Part shown: piece after piece, positions 45,201-56,700 of the stretch
How positions within the stretch are numbered: position 1 is the first letter of the stretch
Layout of the letters: each line of letters opens with the position of its first letter
From: Mesorhabditis belari
Taxonomy: Eukaryota; Nematoda; Chromadorea; Rhabditida; Rhabditidae
NCBI GenBank assembly: GCA_958450365.1
Contig: CAUEEP010000743.1
Coordinates: forward strand, 5,209,001 to 5,273,000
DNA length: 64,000 bases
Direction of reading: 5' to 3'
Position numbers and translations under genes: made by a program
The notes under the pieces: model-generated
Told to the model about the DNA's origin: nothing
The model's database searches: none
The model's input: only the letters and a program-made list of their open reading frames with translations

Positions 45201-47434
45201 GCTTTACTTAATTAGCTTCGTTACTTGTTCACAGTTTTCTCTGCTTATCTCACTTGCCAACTAACTTAGACTTGCTTTTACAGACCTAAAACAGTGCTTA
45301 GAAAATCGACTTGATCCAAAGCAGCTCTAAAGCTTTATTCTCGTTTTGTTTTGCTTTGCTTAATTCGCTTCGTTACTTGTCCACAGCTCTTTATCCCACT
45401 TGCCAACTAACTCTTTCTCTTTTTTTCTAGATTGAACTAGACAATCAGTTGAAACAAATTACACATTAACATTTTATCAATTTCCCTTTAGAAATTCGAA
45501 TTTCAGTTTGCTCGAGGTGCGAAAACCCTTCGAGTCGAAGGAAACTCAACAAAAGCGATCGCATTAAAACAAAAATTGCAAGAAGTAGCTCTCGTGAAAA
45601 AAGTGAAAGTAAAAGTGAGTAGTTTTCTTTTTTATTTGCTTCAAGTATTTCTCGATCAAGTTTCAAATTTTATTAGATAGAGCGATCTCTCATAAAATCG
45701 GTCATAAAATAAAGAGCAAAAAAAAACGTTTTCCAGATGGCGGCGCCTCTCTTCGTCGATTGCTACAATCGTCATGAATGCTGCGAATCGTGGGAGTCCT
45801 TTGGTGGATGTGATGCGTATGAAATTTCTTTTTTTTTGGTTAAAAATACCTTAATCCTTTTGTTACCGTATAGTGTTTTATCACTAAAGTGAAGAGCTTT
45901 CGGGGGTGGGACAAATGCGACCTTTTTTTTGCGCACCTGGACATTTGCGCACCTTTTTTGCTGGAAAAGGCCTTAGGAAAGGTCGTAGAGCTTCAAAAAT
46001 GTTTTCATAGAAGGGAATCGTATGCGTAGATTCCGAATTTCGACAAATCAGACCTCGCTGACACGTCAAATTTGGGCTAAAAGGCAAAAACTGCGGAAAA
46101 GCGTTAAGTTGCGTAGTTTTTGCCTTTTAGCCCAAATTTGACGTGTCAGCGAGGTCTGATTTGTCGAAATTCGGAATCTACGGATACGATTCCCTTATAT
46201 GGAAATATTTTCGAAGCTTTACGGCCTTGCCTAAGGCCTTTTCCAGCAAAAAAAAGGTCGCATTTGTCCCACCCCCGAGCTTTCAAACATTGTATCAATT
46301 TTACCAAAGTCCTCATATTGTCAGCTAGTTTTTTTTTAACTTTACACACTTTAAAGAGACATATTTATGAAACTTTTCAATACCCGTAAAGATCTATAGA
46401 GGAAAACTAGGCATAGACAAAGCAATCTAATGATTCCAGGCAACCCGAGTACATGTCCGTCTATTGTCAAGCCACTTGCGGTCTTTGCACTCCCGCCTAC
46501 AACACCACTGACGGTAACTAGTTGAAAACTGAAAATAGGGAAACTGTTTAACGATAAATAAAATAAAACAAGAATAACATAAGTTAAAGCTTAAAAAAAA
46601 CTGGGTAATGGCAAGCTGGTGGTGGTTTTAAACTTATTCGTATCACTGCAAAATTTTTAGCATGCTCTGATCGCCATCCGCATTGCAAGTCTTTCAAGAA
46701 GATGGGTCATTGCACGAATACACACGGAAAGAACTTCATGATGGAGAATTGCAGGTTTGAAATTTTCGATATTCATTAAAAGATCTTTAAATGATCTTTA
46801 AATAAAGCTGATCTTGTTTATAAAAATAAATTTTAGAGCCGCTTGCGGCGTTTGTGAAAAACCTCGTTCAGCCACGTGCAAGAGAGGCGGAAAGGTATGG
46901 AATACAGAAAAAAAAGCTAAAACTCAAAAGCTAGACAAATCTAGACAAAGTTTTAATCAAAATACAATACCCAGCTACATCGAAATATCAAATTCAAAGT
47001 TTAAACCATCATTTATAAATTAGAAAAGTCAAAATCATCATAAACATTTTACTTGAACTTCTTTAAACAAGATTAGCAATGATAAAAGAGCTTTAAATTT
47101 AAATAGCTTTAGATTTAAATAGCTTTAGATCTAAATAGCTTTAGATTTAAATAGCTTTAGATTTAAATAGCTTTAGATTTAAATAGCTTTAGATTTAAAT
47201 AGCTTTAGATCTAAATAGCTTTAGATCTAAATACTTTTAGATTTAAATAGCTTTAGATTTCTTTAGCTTTAGATCTAAATAACTTTAGCTTTAGAACTGA
47301 AAGGTTTTTAAAAACCCAAAAAAATCTAGATAATTTCCATGCCGATCACGAAACGCTTGCTGCAACAAATCGCTGGCTCCGACGAGCCCGAAGTCGTTCG
47401 TCGTCTAGCTGTCGTCCGGAGACGTCGTGTCTAA
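39249..47434 (+). CDS. Secreted tyrosinase with two C-terminal ShKT domains (24 exons)
   Basis: Copper oxidase acting on phenols, probably in cuticle or egg-shell hardening. Exons begin 39249 and end 47434 (last exon 47330-47434) and sum to 786 codons. The signal peptide is [20 protein letters not shown]. The type-3 copper site is present: CuA region [13 protein letters not shown] and [15 protein letters not shown]; CuB region [12 protein letters not shown] and [15 protein letters not shown] Cys-rich segment and a basic linker rich in RRR/RRRR follow (44315-45614). The ShKT-like modules [18 protein letters not shown]...CQATCGLC (45737-46513) and [11 protein letters not shown]...CRAACGVC (46661-46894) each have six Cys. 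Nematode tyrosinases (tyr family) often carry ShKT domains. All exon phases agree. Intron 20 contains a MITE with an exact 8-base duplication. Confidence 0.9.
39790..40078. repeat. GTCAGCTA / GTCATCTA repeat
   Basis: Dozens of 8-10-base units (CAGCTAGT, CATCTAGT, CACCTAGT) in tyrosinase intron 2. Confidence 0.85.
40905..41215. repeat. 12-base repeat TATTAGAATATC
   Basis: About 25 units with A/G/T variants in tyrosinase intron 4. Confidence 0.85.
41792..42122. mobile_element. MITE family G, copy 2
   Basis: Exact 8-base flanking duplication AAAGATTG (41784-41791, 42123-42130). The right end AAACTAGCCTACCCC is as in copy 1. The arms contain CATTTGCGCAACTGGGT in tandem and ACTCGCCATAACTTTCTTCT with its inverse. 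Located in tyrosinase intron 6. Confidence 0.8.
42815..42912. repeat. ACTAGATATTAA repeat
   Basis: Eight 12-base units within tyrosinase intron 10. Confidence 0.8.
43490..43556 (-). repeat. tRNA-like fragment (A-box half)
   Basis: Minus strand: GGTGGTCTAGTGGATAG resembles the D arm of Glu/Asp/Arg-type tRNAs. No B box follows. Fragment in a tyrosinase intron. Confidence 0.35.
44491..44675. repeat. 60-base tandem triplication beside a splice donor
   Basis: Three nearly identical units (TATGATCCACAGCC... GCACCAAAATTTGATAAAC), beginning at the donor of tyrosinase exon 17 (exon end 44488). Confidence 0.9.
45095..45415. repeat. Direct duplication of about 160 bases in an intron
   Basis: GACTTGCTTTTACAGACCTA ... 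CTTCGTTACTTGT occurs at about 45102-45232 and 45267-45382, with small differences. Confidence 0.75.
45902..46276. mobile_element. Foldback MITE family E, copy 2
   Basis: GGGGGTGGGACAAATGCGAC and its inverse, flanked by the exact duplication GAGCTTTC (45894-45901, 46277-46284). The inner arms AATTTGACGTGTCAGCGAGG are shared with copy 1. In tyrosinase intron 20. Confidence 0.85.
47085..47292. repeat. AGCTTTAGATTTAAAT repeat
   Basis: About 12 units of 16 bases in the last tyrosinase intron. A related AGCTTTAG array is at 50106-50245. Confidence 0.8.
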
Positions 47435-49690
47435 AAAACAAATGAGATTTCTTCTACATTTCATACATTTCATACACATCATACGGTTATCTTTTTTGCC
47501 CAGAAATTTCCCCAAAATCACTGCCAATTCTCCCTCACTTTTTTTTGCGTACCCTACCATCTGCCGCTTTGGTGTCGCTTCTAGTGCCTTGTACATTTGT
47601 GATTGCTCGCCTTTTTTCTCCATTTGTCTCCCCATTTGTCTCCCCATTTTTTCTTCTCTTTTTTTTTCCAACACATTCCCTATCAGGACTACTATGGGTA
47701 CAATGCAATTGTTTCGCCTGTTTCGCTCGCTGATTTTTTATGAACTCTTAGTTTACTATTGTAAGTAAAGTAAAGCCTTTTCTAAAATCAGACAGATGGT
47801 GACAAAACAAACGTTTCTTTTCCTGGTTTCAAACGAAACTTGAGACGAAAAGCTAGTAAAGAAAAGAAAAAAAAAAAAAAAAAAGTCTTTCTCACAAGGG
47901 CAACTTTTTCATGGATTTAGTGTTTTTTTCTGGTAGTTGAAGAGAAAAAAAGAAGAAGCATATGGCACGCGGAACTCACAAAAGAAGCCTTCTTTAACAC
48001 CAACAAACTTGTAAATTATCATCAAAGTAAAGATGTTTCAAAAGATTGAAACTCATTAAATCTTTAGCCAACTTTCATCACTCACTCTTCCATGACTCAC
48101 CATCTCTTTTCCTATAAAGCTTACAATGATTTTCAAACATTTTCAAACAATCATTGTAGATCTTTGTTTCCAATTTTATTTAAAACCTTTGATTATCTTT
48201 ATCTTTATCAAGTCTTTTGTTTTCTGGTAGTTGAAGAAGAAAAAAGAAGAAGCATATGGCACGCGGAACTCACAAAGGAAGCCTTCTTTAACACCAACAA
48301 ACTTGTAAATTATCTTCAAACTAGCCATGTTTCAAGCCTTCTCAAAAGATTGAAACTGATTAAATCTTTAGCCAACTTTCTCTCCAACGACTCAACCAAC
48401 TCAACCAACACTCCAACTTTCATGACTCAACCAACTTTCATGACTCACTCAACCACACAACCATCTCTTTTCCTATAAAGCTTACAATGATTTTCAAACA
48501 TTTTCAAACAATCATTGTAAATCTTTGTTTTCAATTTTATTTAAAACCTTTGATTATCTTTATCTTTATCAAGTCTTTTGTTTATTATTTTACTTAAAAA
48601 TCATATGAAATTCTGTAGTTGAACGCCAAAAAATGGAGAATCATTCATCAAGAATGCTTGGATTCGAGTAAGTTTGATAAATCGATAAATTACTATCAAA
48701 AGAATCATCATTTTCCTTCAAAATCTTAGCAACATTTTTTCCTGAAAGCAATTGCAATTGAACGGCACGGGGGAAAATAAATGATCTCAGATTTCGGCTA
48801 GCAATTTTTTTCTTTTACATTTGACCGATCTTGAGAAGAGACGCTGAGTTCAAGGGATCAGTTAATCGACCACCGAGAAGTTTTTGGTGAGGAGAAAGAA
48901 AAAAAAAGGAGCTCCGTTCAATGGTCTCTTTGAAGAGAGTCGAGAGGACCCATTACAAAAAGCTCTTTTTTCTTGATCTCCTCTACTCCTCACCCGTCTG
49001 TCGCTTGCTCATTTTTATTGGGGAAGCTTTTTTTTTTGCCTAGTTCAACAAGTATTCTATAGACTTCCGTATTGCTTTAATTTCTATAGACTGATTTCTA
49101 TAGACTGATTTCTATAGATTGATTTCTATAGACTGATTTCTATAGACTCTTGAACGATTCCCAAGATGGCTGGATTTGTGAAGTATGTTTACCATTTTAC
49201 CATACTTCTAGGCTTGTTATATTGCTCTAAAGTTAGTTAGTTGTTAGTTGATTATAGTTGCTTAAAATAGCTTAAAATAGCTATAGTTGCTTAAAATTCA
49301 ATAATCTAGAACCCAATAAGCTTTTGATTGTAAGCTGGAAAGAATCTAGAGCCTAATGATGATAGAAATGATAGAAATGATAGAGATAATAGAAATGAAA
49401 TCAAAAATGAATCATCAATCAATCCTGCTTGTTCACATTTCACTCATTATTAGCGTTGGTCGTAAAAATAGTTAAGTGATGATCGAAAGATAGAAATAGA
49501 AGAGATATTTGGAGTGGAAGGGAAAAGATTGGAGGAGATGGCATAGTCACCGGCTAACTACTCATCCTATTCAACTATTTACCTAGTCAACAATGCGACC
49601 CTCAATCCTCTCTCTCCTCACTCATGCCTAGAGTCTGTACATCTCAAATCAGTAATTACTTGAGTAAAGTTTTCGAAATAATTTTTTACT

Positions 49691-49812
49691 TACCGTAAAT
49701 ATTGTAATAGTACCCCACCCCACCCCTCTCGTACAAACTCGTTCAAAGCTAGACTACGCAACACTCCACACCGTCATTATGGGGATGGGTTACTATTACA
49801 GTATTTACGGTA
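49691..49812. mobile_element. Foldback MITE family A, copy 5 (internal deletion)
   Basis: Both termini TACCGTAAATATTGTAATAG / CTATTACAGTATTTACGGTA are present, but only about 120 bases in total. Confidence 0.7.
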
Positions 49813-50021
49813 AGTAGGCGTCAAGTAAAACGTTAAGTAATGCCCATTCTAAAATTTCATTTTTTATCCAATCATTTTATAAACATTGCTGAGTTTTTAA
49901 CTGGTTTCAGTGATTAAAACGATTGTCTTTAATTTATTTTGTCTTTAATAACTGTTTGCAAGTAGTTTTTAACAAATTATGTAAAAACAAATTATGTCAG
50001 AGCTCTTTCTTAAAAGTGCTG

Positions 50022-50105
50022 ACTCTGACCGGATTCGAACCTGTGACCTAAAAGAGGCAATGCTCGTTTTAGAAGCAAGCGCGTAACCGACTCGGCCACT
50101 TACAA
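50022..50105 (-). tRNA. Leu/Ser-type tRNA-like gene or pseudogene
   Basis: Minus strand: GTGGCCGAGTCGGTTACGCG (D arm, A box), anticodon arm CTTGCTTCTAAAACGAG (four of five pairs, loop TTCTAAA, anticodon position CTA), a long variable arm, and CAGGTTCGAATCC (B box). The 7-base acceptor stem does not pair well. A CTA anticodon would read amber codons, so a decayed pseudogene is the likeliest reading. Confidence 0.45.
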
Positions 50106-50670
50106 ATGACTTTAGATAGCTTTAGCTTTAGATAGCTTTAGCTTTAGATAGCTTTAGCTTTAGATAGCTTTAGCTTTAGATAGCTTTAGCTTTAGATAGC
50201 TTTAGCTTTAGATAGCTTTAGATTTAAATAGCTTTAGATTTAAATAAGGAAAGCGTTAGAAAACGGTTTACTCTCCTCCACTCATGCAAAACTTAACAAA
50301 ATCATTTCCCAATAAGATCCATGCTTTTCTTTCCTTCTTCATCCACATTCTCCCATTAGTGTCATCCTTTTCCCAAGTTGTCGAGTCAGCTCTTTGAAAT
50401 CCGATCCCAACTCAAATTTCTCTTCATCCATTCATCCCTTCTTTCTCCGCTTTCTCAGAGTACCATCGCTTTTCAATATAAAGATATTTACTTAATTTCG
50501 AGATCTTGACGTCTGAGGGGTCAGAAAAATTAAGTCAAAGAAAGCGCTCATATTTAAACAGCTCAAAACAACAGTCTTTCTAGGCACTTTCTAGGCACTT
50601 TATGTAAAATCTCATAAATTTTGACAAATTTTGACAAATTTTGGACAAATTCAGTCCATTTCGCCCGAAA

Positions 50671-53070
50671 ATGTTGCATCGATCACAAACATTGAACGAA
50701 GCGACGCTACTACCAGAGAGGAAACGTTTCGCGCTTAGCTTTGGCCTTCACTCAAGTGTTAATCGGTTTGTTAATTCGTAAAATCAAAATCAACTATATC
50801 AAATGATGTAGTTGCCAAACGTAAAATCAATCAACTATATCAACTATATCAAATCAAATCAACTATATCAAACTATATCATTTACTAAACCTAATCTAAA
50901 TCTTAGATCATTTGCTTTAGCTCTTTGGACTCGAGTGATTCGGACGATTCGGTAATCGAAGAGAAAAGCTTCATCTGGGATTGGCCTTTCTCAGCGGATA
51001 GTGGGTTTAAAAAGAAAAACAAAAGAAAGCAATTCAAAAAAATTCAAAGCTTATTCAATAACTTATTGAACTTATAAACTGAAAACTATTTTTAAAACAG
51101 ATCAATTATTTCAAGTTTGTTTCTAGGAATCGCTCAAGGAATGTACACAAAAGAGAAATTCGTTGTCATTCTCCCATTCAACAAGGGTGGCACTGGAGAC
51201 AAAAATGGAACGGTAAATGAATTGGGAATTCGATTTTTCGGTACTTATTGGTTATCTTCCCTCTCAATTTGCTTATAACATTCAGATTTTCGGAGTGGGG
51301 CTTTCGTCTGGGAGTGGGACAAATGCGACCTTTTTTTCCGCACCTTGCCCATTAGCGCACCTTTTTTCGCGTTTTAAAAAAGCTCTAAAAAGCTAATATT
51401 AACCAATTTCTATTCCAAATGTTGTTTTTCTAGGTAATTTTAGGGCGTAGAATCGAAATTTTGACATATCAGAGCTTGTGGAAACAAACGGACGGAGTTA
51501 TACAAAGAGGAAAATCAACAATTTTCTGTAATTTGATCTAGCCGTTTTGTCTTTAAAATTTGTCTTTCAAATTGGTTCCACACGCTCTGTTATGTCAAAA
51601 TTTGAATTCGACACCCTCAAATTACCTAGAAAAACAACTTTTGGAATAGAAATTGGTTAATATTAGCTTTTTAGAGCTTTTTTAAAACGCGAAAAAAGGT
51701 GCGCTAATGGGCTAAGTGCGGAAAAAAAGGTGCGTAAATGTCCGGGTGCGCAAAAAAAAGGTCGCATTTGTCCCACTCCCTTTCGTCTTCATAAGTAGTT
51801 TCTTTTTCCCCTTCAATTCCTTATCTTTTTCACCGTGCTACATTATTTCGAGCGGTGATTAAAATAAAATAAAAACAATGCAAGCAAACAATGCGAAAGC
51901 AGAAATTAAAAATTAGCATACACGCGAAATGAGCATTTAATTGCACCAGCGAAGCTTTGGTGGGCAAAATTTCAGTCGGCCGAGCCGTTGATTTATTTTG
52001 GCTTTTTTTGACGGGAGAGATTACCAATAAGTACCGATTTTTCTATAAGATTTTACTTTTAGACAAAAAAGTTTGAAAGAATAGCGGAAAGCAATTTCTC
52101 TTGGTCACTCGGGTTGAGCAGGTTTGTTGAATGAAATTGCTGTCAAGACTTTCAAAAGTTTCTAGAGACGACAAGCTGCAGTCGACTTGCTTCTGGCGGC
52201 TTGAGATCGAGATTCAGAGAGATCTCAACGCGCTCGTTTTAGTGGCAAGCCGGTTTGCGAGTAAAATCTGAAAAAGGTTTCAAATTTTCTAGAGATATCA
52301 GTCGATACGATGACAAGACAAAGCGATTGAAGCGTTGCCGAAAAGTTTATCGGTGAGTTTAAGGAAACAGGCATTGAAAAAGCTGCTTTATAAATGCAAA
52401 ATAACTGACCAAGACTGAATTATGCTGAATTGCTGAATTGCTGAATCTGAATTGCTGAATTATGTCAATTACAATTCAACAATTCAGAAATTTGATAAAC
52501 TTAGCCGTTATTGAGCTATTGAGAATTTTGCAAGTACAATTAGGTGAATATTTAAAAGATCTCACTGGGGAATGTCGCCAGGACCTTTTAAAACGAAACC
52601 AACTTCTAGAATCGACTACGCTGATTCCGAATCCGTTTTCAGTTTTTGCCCTCGAGGCCTGTAAAGCGAGATATCTGGATTACAAGTTTTAGGTCTCCTT
52701 ACTTGAGTTCATTTTTCGCAAATTGGAGCAAATTAGCGACGTGGTGCATCGCCAAAAAGCCGCGATGCTCCGAGTTCAAAGCACCCTGGTTCGATCTGCG
52801 AATTTCTTTTGATTTTTTAATCTTTTGGATTCGGAATCAGCGTAGTCAATTCTATAATTCTATTCTATTGAGTTGGTCTCGTTTTAAAAGGACACGGGCA
52901 CCTAGCGACGTTCCCTAGTCAGTCTTAGTTGAGGGTTAAATTTCAGGCTACCCGAGTACTACGATGTGGCCACAACGACGACAACAATGTTCGATTGGGC
53001 GGTGGTGATCGAGGCAAAGAAGCGGCAAATCAACAGACCGATGTTGCGCCGTGAATCCACCCTTACCTAA
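50671..53070 (+). CDS. Unrecognised 198-residue protein (7 exons)
   Basis: Exons 50671-50765, 50921-51000, 51127-51212, 52063-52121, 52166-52260, 52295-52352 and 52947-53070 keep one frame to a stop (597 bases). The N-terminus MLHRSQTLNEATLLPERKRF is polar. An acidic Ser/Asp stretch (SLDSSDSDDSVIEEKSFIWD) follows, then mixed alpha/beta-like sequence (KEKFVVILPFNKGG, TCFWRLEIEIQRDLNALVLV) and a basic tail. No signal peptide or membrane segment. I do not recognise a domain. Six consistent splice junctions argue that it is real. The acceptor of exon 6 uses AGAG|ATATC. Intron 3 carries a MITE with an 8-base duplication. Converges on the hip-1-like gene (635 bases between stops). Confidence 0.65.
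51310..51780. mobile_element. Foldback MITE family E, variant copy 3
   Basis: GGGAGTGGGACAAATGCGAC and its inverse share the outer 20-30 bases with copies 1 and 2. The inner arms differ (TTGTTTTTCTAGGTAATTT and inverse). The exact 8-base duplication TTTCGTCT flanks it (51302-51309, 51781-51788). Confidence 0.85.
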
Positions 53071-53704
53071 TTTTCCATAAATGATCTTTCTTTTAACGAT
53101 TCTCCAATGTACAGAGCCGATTCTAAAGTCGTATCCTTGATGTGCTTTGTGCTCAAATCATGTAAACACATCTGTTCTGCCGTAAGCACAGAAAGATTGC
53201 GTTTACATTTTTGCGCACAAAGTGCATCCAAAATATTTGTTTACTGATGAAATTTGTACATGACCTGTGGAAAGCCAGGCCTCATTTCTTAGCGCTTTTC
53301 CATAGCCAATCCTTTTTTGAGCTTGTTTCCTACCCGGTGTTTGTCTCCGTAAAATTTCTACTAATTCAAAGTTTTCTCCTTTTTTGCCCCTTTCACTCTT
53401 TAGGTTTTTCTAATTTAGCAAATTTGTATTTATTTTTGATTTAAATAAAAATTTATTCAAAGAAAAAAAGATGGCTGACAAGATGTAGAACTAAATAATT
53501 GAGAACACTTGTAAAAGAAAACAAAAAAATAAAGTAGGACATGGGATGAAAATCTAGTTGAATATTGGACAATTTCTCGCTTTTTGCTTAATAAACTACT
53601 AGAATATGATGGCGTACAAGAAGGATTTGAAAAATATTCAGCAGAAAAAGACAATACCAACTAGTCACTGAGGTTTAGAAAGATAACACAAGATTTTTTT
53701 CCTT
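53071..53704. other. Convergent 3' UTR region, no gene seen
   Basis: Probably the 3' UTRs of the two convergent genes. AT-rich, no repeat or RNA motif noted. Confidence 0.5.
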
Positions 53705-56700
53705 TTAGTCAAGATCGGGCTCGGGAGCTTTCTTGGGAACATCCGAATCTGGCTTGGCTTCTAAAATCATTAGATAAGATCACAAATATGAAAGTACTTG
53801 TGTATGTTCTATTAGTGCACTTAAGCTTGGTCATAGCACAGTTAAAGAGAACTTTAAAAATCTAGGTTAGTTTTTGCTAACCCACCGGCATGAGCATGCC
53901 CGGCATGAGCATGAGCATGTCCTCCGCATGGCTCACCGTCAGCATGGCTGTGACCGTGGTCTGAATTTGTCTCTGTATTAGCTAAAAACTAAGAACTAAA
54001 TTGTAAGATTACATCTAGATTCTATAAGATACAAGAAAATTCTATATTCTACAATTCGAAGGATAATCGTCAAACTCACGGCTTTCTTCGCCCATTCCTC
54101 CGCCGAATCCACCCATTCCGCCCATTCCTCCAGCGCCACCCATCAACTTCGAGAACACCTGTAAGCTTGTGAATTGAGATTTTGTTACTCGAACAACGAT
54201 GAAATGTTACATTTGCACTTTAGAATTGCACAGGATTACTGCAACATTGATCTGCAGTCACCTTTGAACTCATGCTCCTTTAAAACCAGGTTCACTGCTT
54301 TTCTCACTCATTTAGAAGAATTTCTAAAACTGTGAGAAATGCCTTCATCGACTCACCTTCATCAGCTTTGGGTTGTTCATGTGCTTTCCAATCGCTGCCG
54401 GATTTTGCATCACCTAGATTTGGTCTTTTCAATGCCACTTTATCCCAAAGCACAAACCTCAGAAAGTGAAGCCATCATTGAGGGATCTTTGAGCAACTCT
54501 TGGAAATCGGGATCCTAGAAATTTCGATTTCAAAGCAAGATAGTAATTTTTCAAACCGAGAAAATCTGATCCATTCCGGGTGGCATGCCGCCTCCCATTC
54601 CGCCTCCCATTCCACCGCCCATTCCCGGGAAATCATCCATGTTCTCATCGAAACCACCACGCTGAAATAAAATGAATTTTGATATTTCATAATTCTGGAT
54701 TCAATATAAATTCTCCGAATCTACCTCAGCTTCTTCGCGCTTCGCCTTTTCGTGTGCTTCTTGCGCTTTTCGCACTCGTTCCTTTCGGTCACGAATCTCT
54801 TTCTCGCGATCGGCTCGCTCTTTCGCATGTTGGTAGGCGAGGAGTTTCTTGGCCTAAAAATTAAATGGCAAATATTGGGCTTGATTAAACGTCATAATTA
54901 AAAGCCATGAGTCAAGTTTCTTAAAAAATCTAATCACTTTTTATGAATTGAGTTGCATAGATTGCATGCATCGTTTTTGATAAATTCCTCAACTCAAGAT
55001 TTTCGAAGATTCTCTCAAGCAAGCTGTTTCAAACAGCCACCGGAAGCAAATATTTTTCTAAGTTTTGCTATAATTATCTAAATAATATGTTGCCTATTTC
55101 AAAATTTTTACTTCTCATTGGCTTTAATCGAAACATTTCAACAGTTCACCAAAACTAGAAACCTCTTTTTCCCCCTTATCAACTCTTTAAGTAGGTATCG
55201 ATGAACATTTCGGTAAATAGAGCTCGCGTTAGAGATGAAAGAGGGCTTGAGAATTGAAGGGATAATGTTTGTATTTCAAGAGATTGAGACTTTCGATGCA
55301 TGTTACTCTTTCCCCCCGCACCCACAATTCCGAGGCCCTTCCTGAACACATGTGTCGGGCAAAAGAAAAAAGAAAAAAGAAAAAAGAAAGAAAATCGAGA
55401 AAATCGGCTGCAAGCGAAAATCTCTTGTCGATCTCTTTTGCTGTATCCATTCGAGATATCTTTTGTGATCCCTTTTCTCCCTCTAAATCTCTCAGAGTGA
55501 GCCCCGAGTCTGAGACAGCCGCCACATCGACCACAGTGTGGCCATGCCTTGCCCCCACAACACACACGAATAATAAGTACCTTCAATATGCATTCAGGTA
55601 AATATTTACATGGATTTGCTTTTAGTTATTGATTTTTTTAGGAATATTTTATTCCTGGCTATTGTGGGCGTGTGTCGTCGCCGAAAGTGTTGCGGACAAT
55701 GGTAAGGGTTTTTGATTCAGAAAAAAATGTACAAGTACTACAGAAATATAATGTTTTTATAGTTCTAAATGTTATTTGAAATATACCAATGCTAAATAAT
55801 GCTTTAGAAGTCCGGGTTTTGATCCTCGGAGCTCCCGAGTTCTCAGTCGCAAAATGGGACCTCATTGATGCTTTCTTTCCAACTCACGATATTCAACATT
55901 TGGAAGGTAAACTCATTTTTTAAAACTTTACTTAAATCAATAATTTCTTTGTTACACTTTACTGTTTCCATGATCTTAAGAAAAAAAGAGGAAATTCAAG
56001 AAAGTTTGACCCTTTGGAAAAAGGTGATATCCTTTCTAGAGCCACCCCAAAAGTTCTCTGAAGCTTTTGTCGTAATGGCGCGAAAAAGAGAAGAGCGACT
56101 AAAGCGAAGAAAACACAAAAAAAACCACGACAGCTGGCTTTTGGATTCAACTTCCCACTCAAATAAAATGCAAAAAAAAACCATGAAAATTAGCGAATTG
56201 CAGATCCGCGAGCACTTTTCAATACATGGGGATGCGAGCTTGAGGGGAATTCGATGAGCGCCATTTTGGAGAGGTAATTGAAAATGATAAAGAGAAAAAC
56301 AAGTAATAAAAGAAATTAAAATTAATTGATGCTTTTAAGTACATCGCCAGTTCTTTTCTCATTCTAGGCCTTCGAATATCTCGTGCCTGGCCGTCTCCTC
56401 GCTTGCCACCGATCAGATGAATCTCGATGAAATCGGAATTCTTTTCGATTTCTTACAAACTGTTTCTGGGCTAGCGGTGGTTGAACTTGGTGCTGTTAAC
56501 AGTGAAAGTATAAAAATTACAATCAAAATTGTCTAGGTGAAGCCACTGTTCAATTGAGGGCACTTCTTGGCAAGAATGCCGCTTGTTGGGGAATCGGAAC
56601 CTCGGATATCGTCACACCGAATCGTGTCTATCTTTGTGGAAAGGTTTGAATTTAAAAAGTTCACCAATCACTTGTTAAGGTTCACCCCAATCACTTGCCA

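Larger units (their letters stand above)
47435..50670. other. Intergenic region with a 290-350-base direct duplication
   Basis: No certain gene. A tandem duplication: TTCTGGTAGTTGAAGA...AAGTCTTTTGTTT occurs at about 47930-48220 and again at 48222-48583. The second copy has extra CAACCAACTTTCATGACTCA units. Candidate alternative first exons with good donors (ATGGAGAATC...TTCGAGTAAG near 48632; ATGGCTGGATTTGTGAAGTATG at 49165) could belong to the downstream gene but are unproven. A TAGACTGATTTCTA repeat is at 49085-49145. Confidence 0.5.

Noticed and set aside
47427..47768. 113-codon frame after the tyrosinase stop
   Set aside because: Lies in the probable 3' UTR; hydrophobic because of the T-rich composition.
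48092..48478. 128-codon frame
   Set aside because: Runs through the direct duplication and low-complexity Thr/Ser repeats; no conserved features.
55865..56257. 130-codon frame in the nested gene region
   Set aside because: Splicing 55906 to 56204 keeps the frame and protein character on both sides; the extra frame is intronic.
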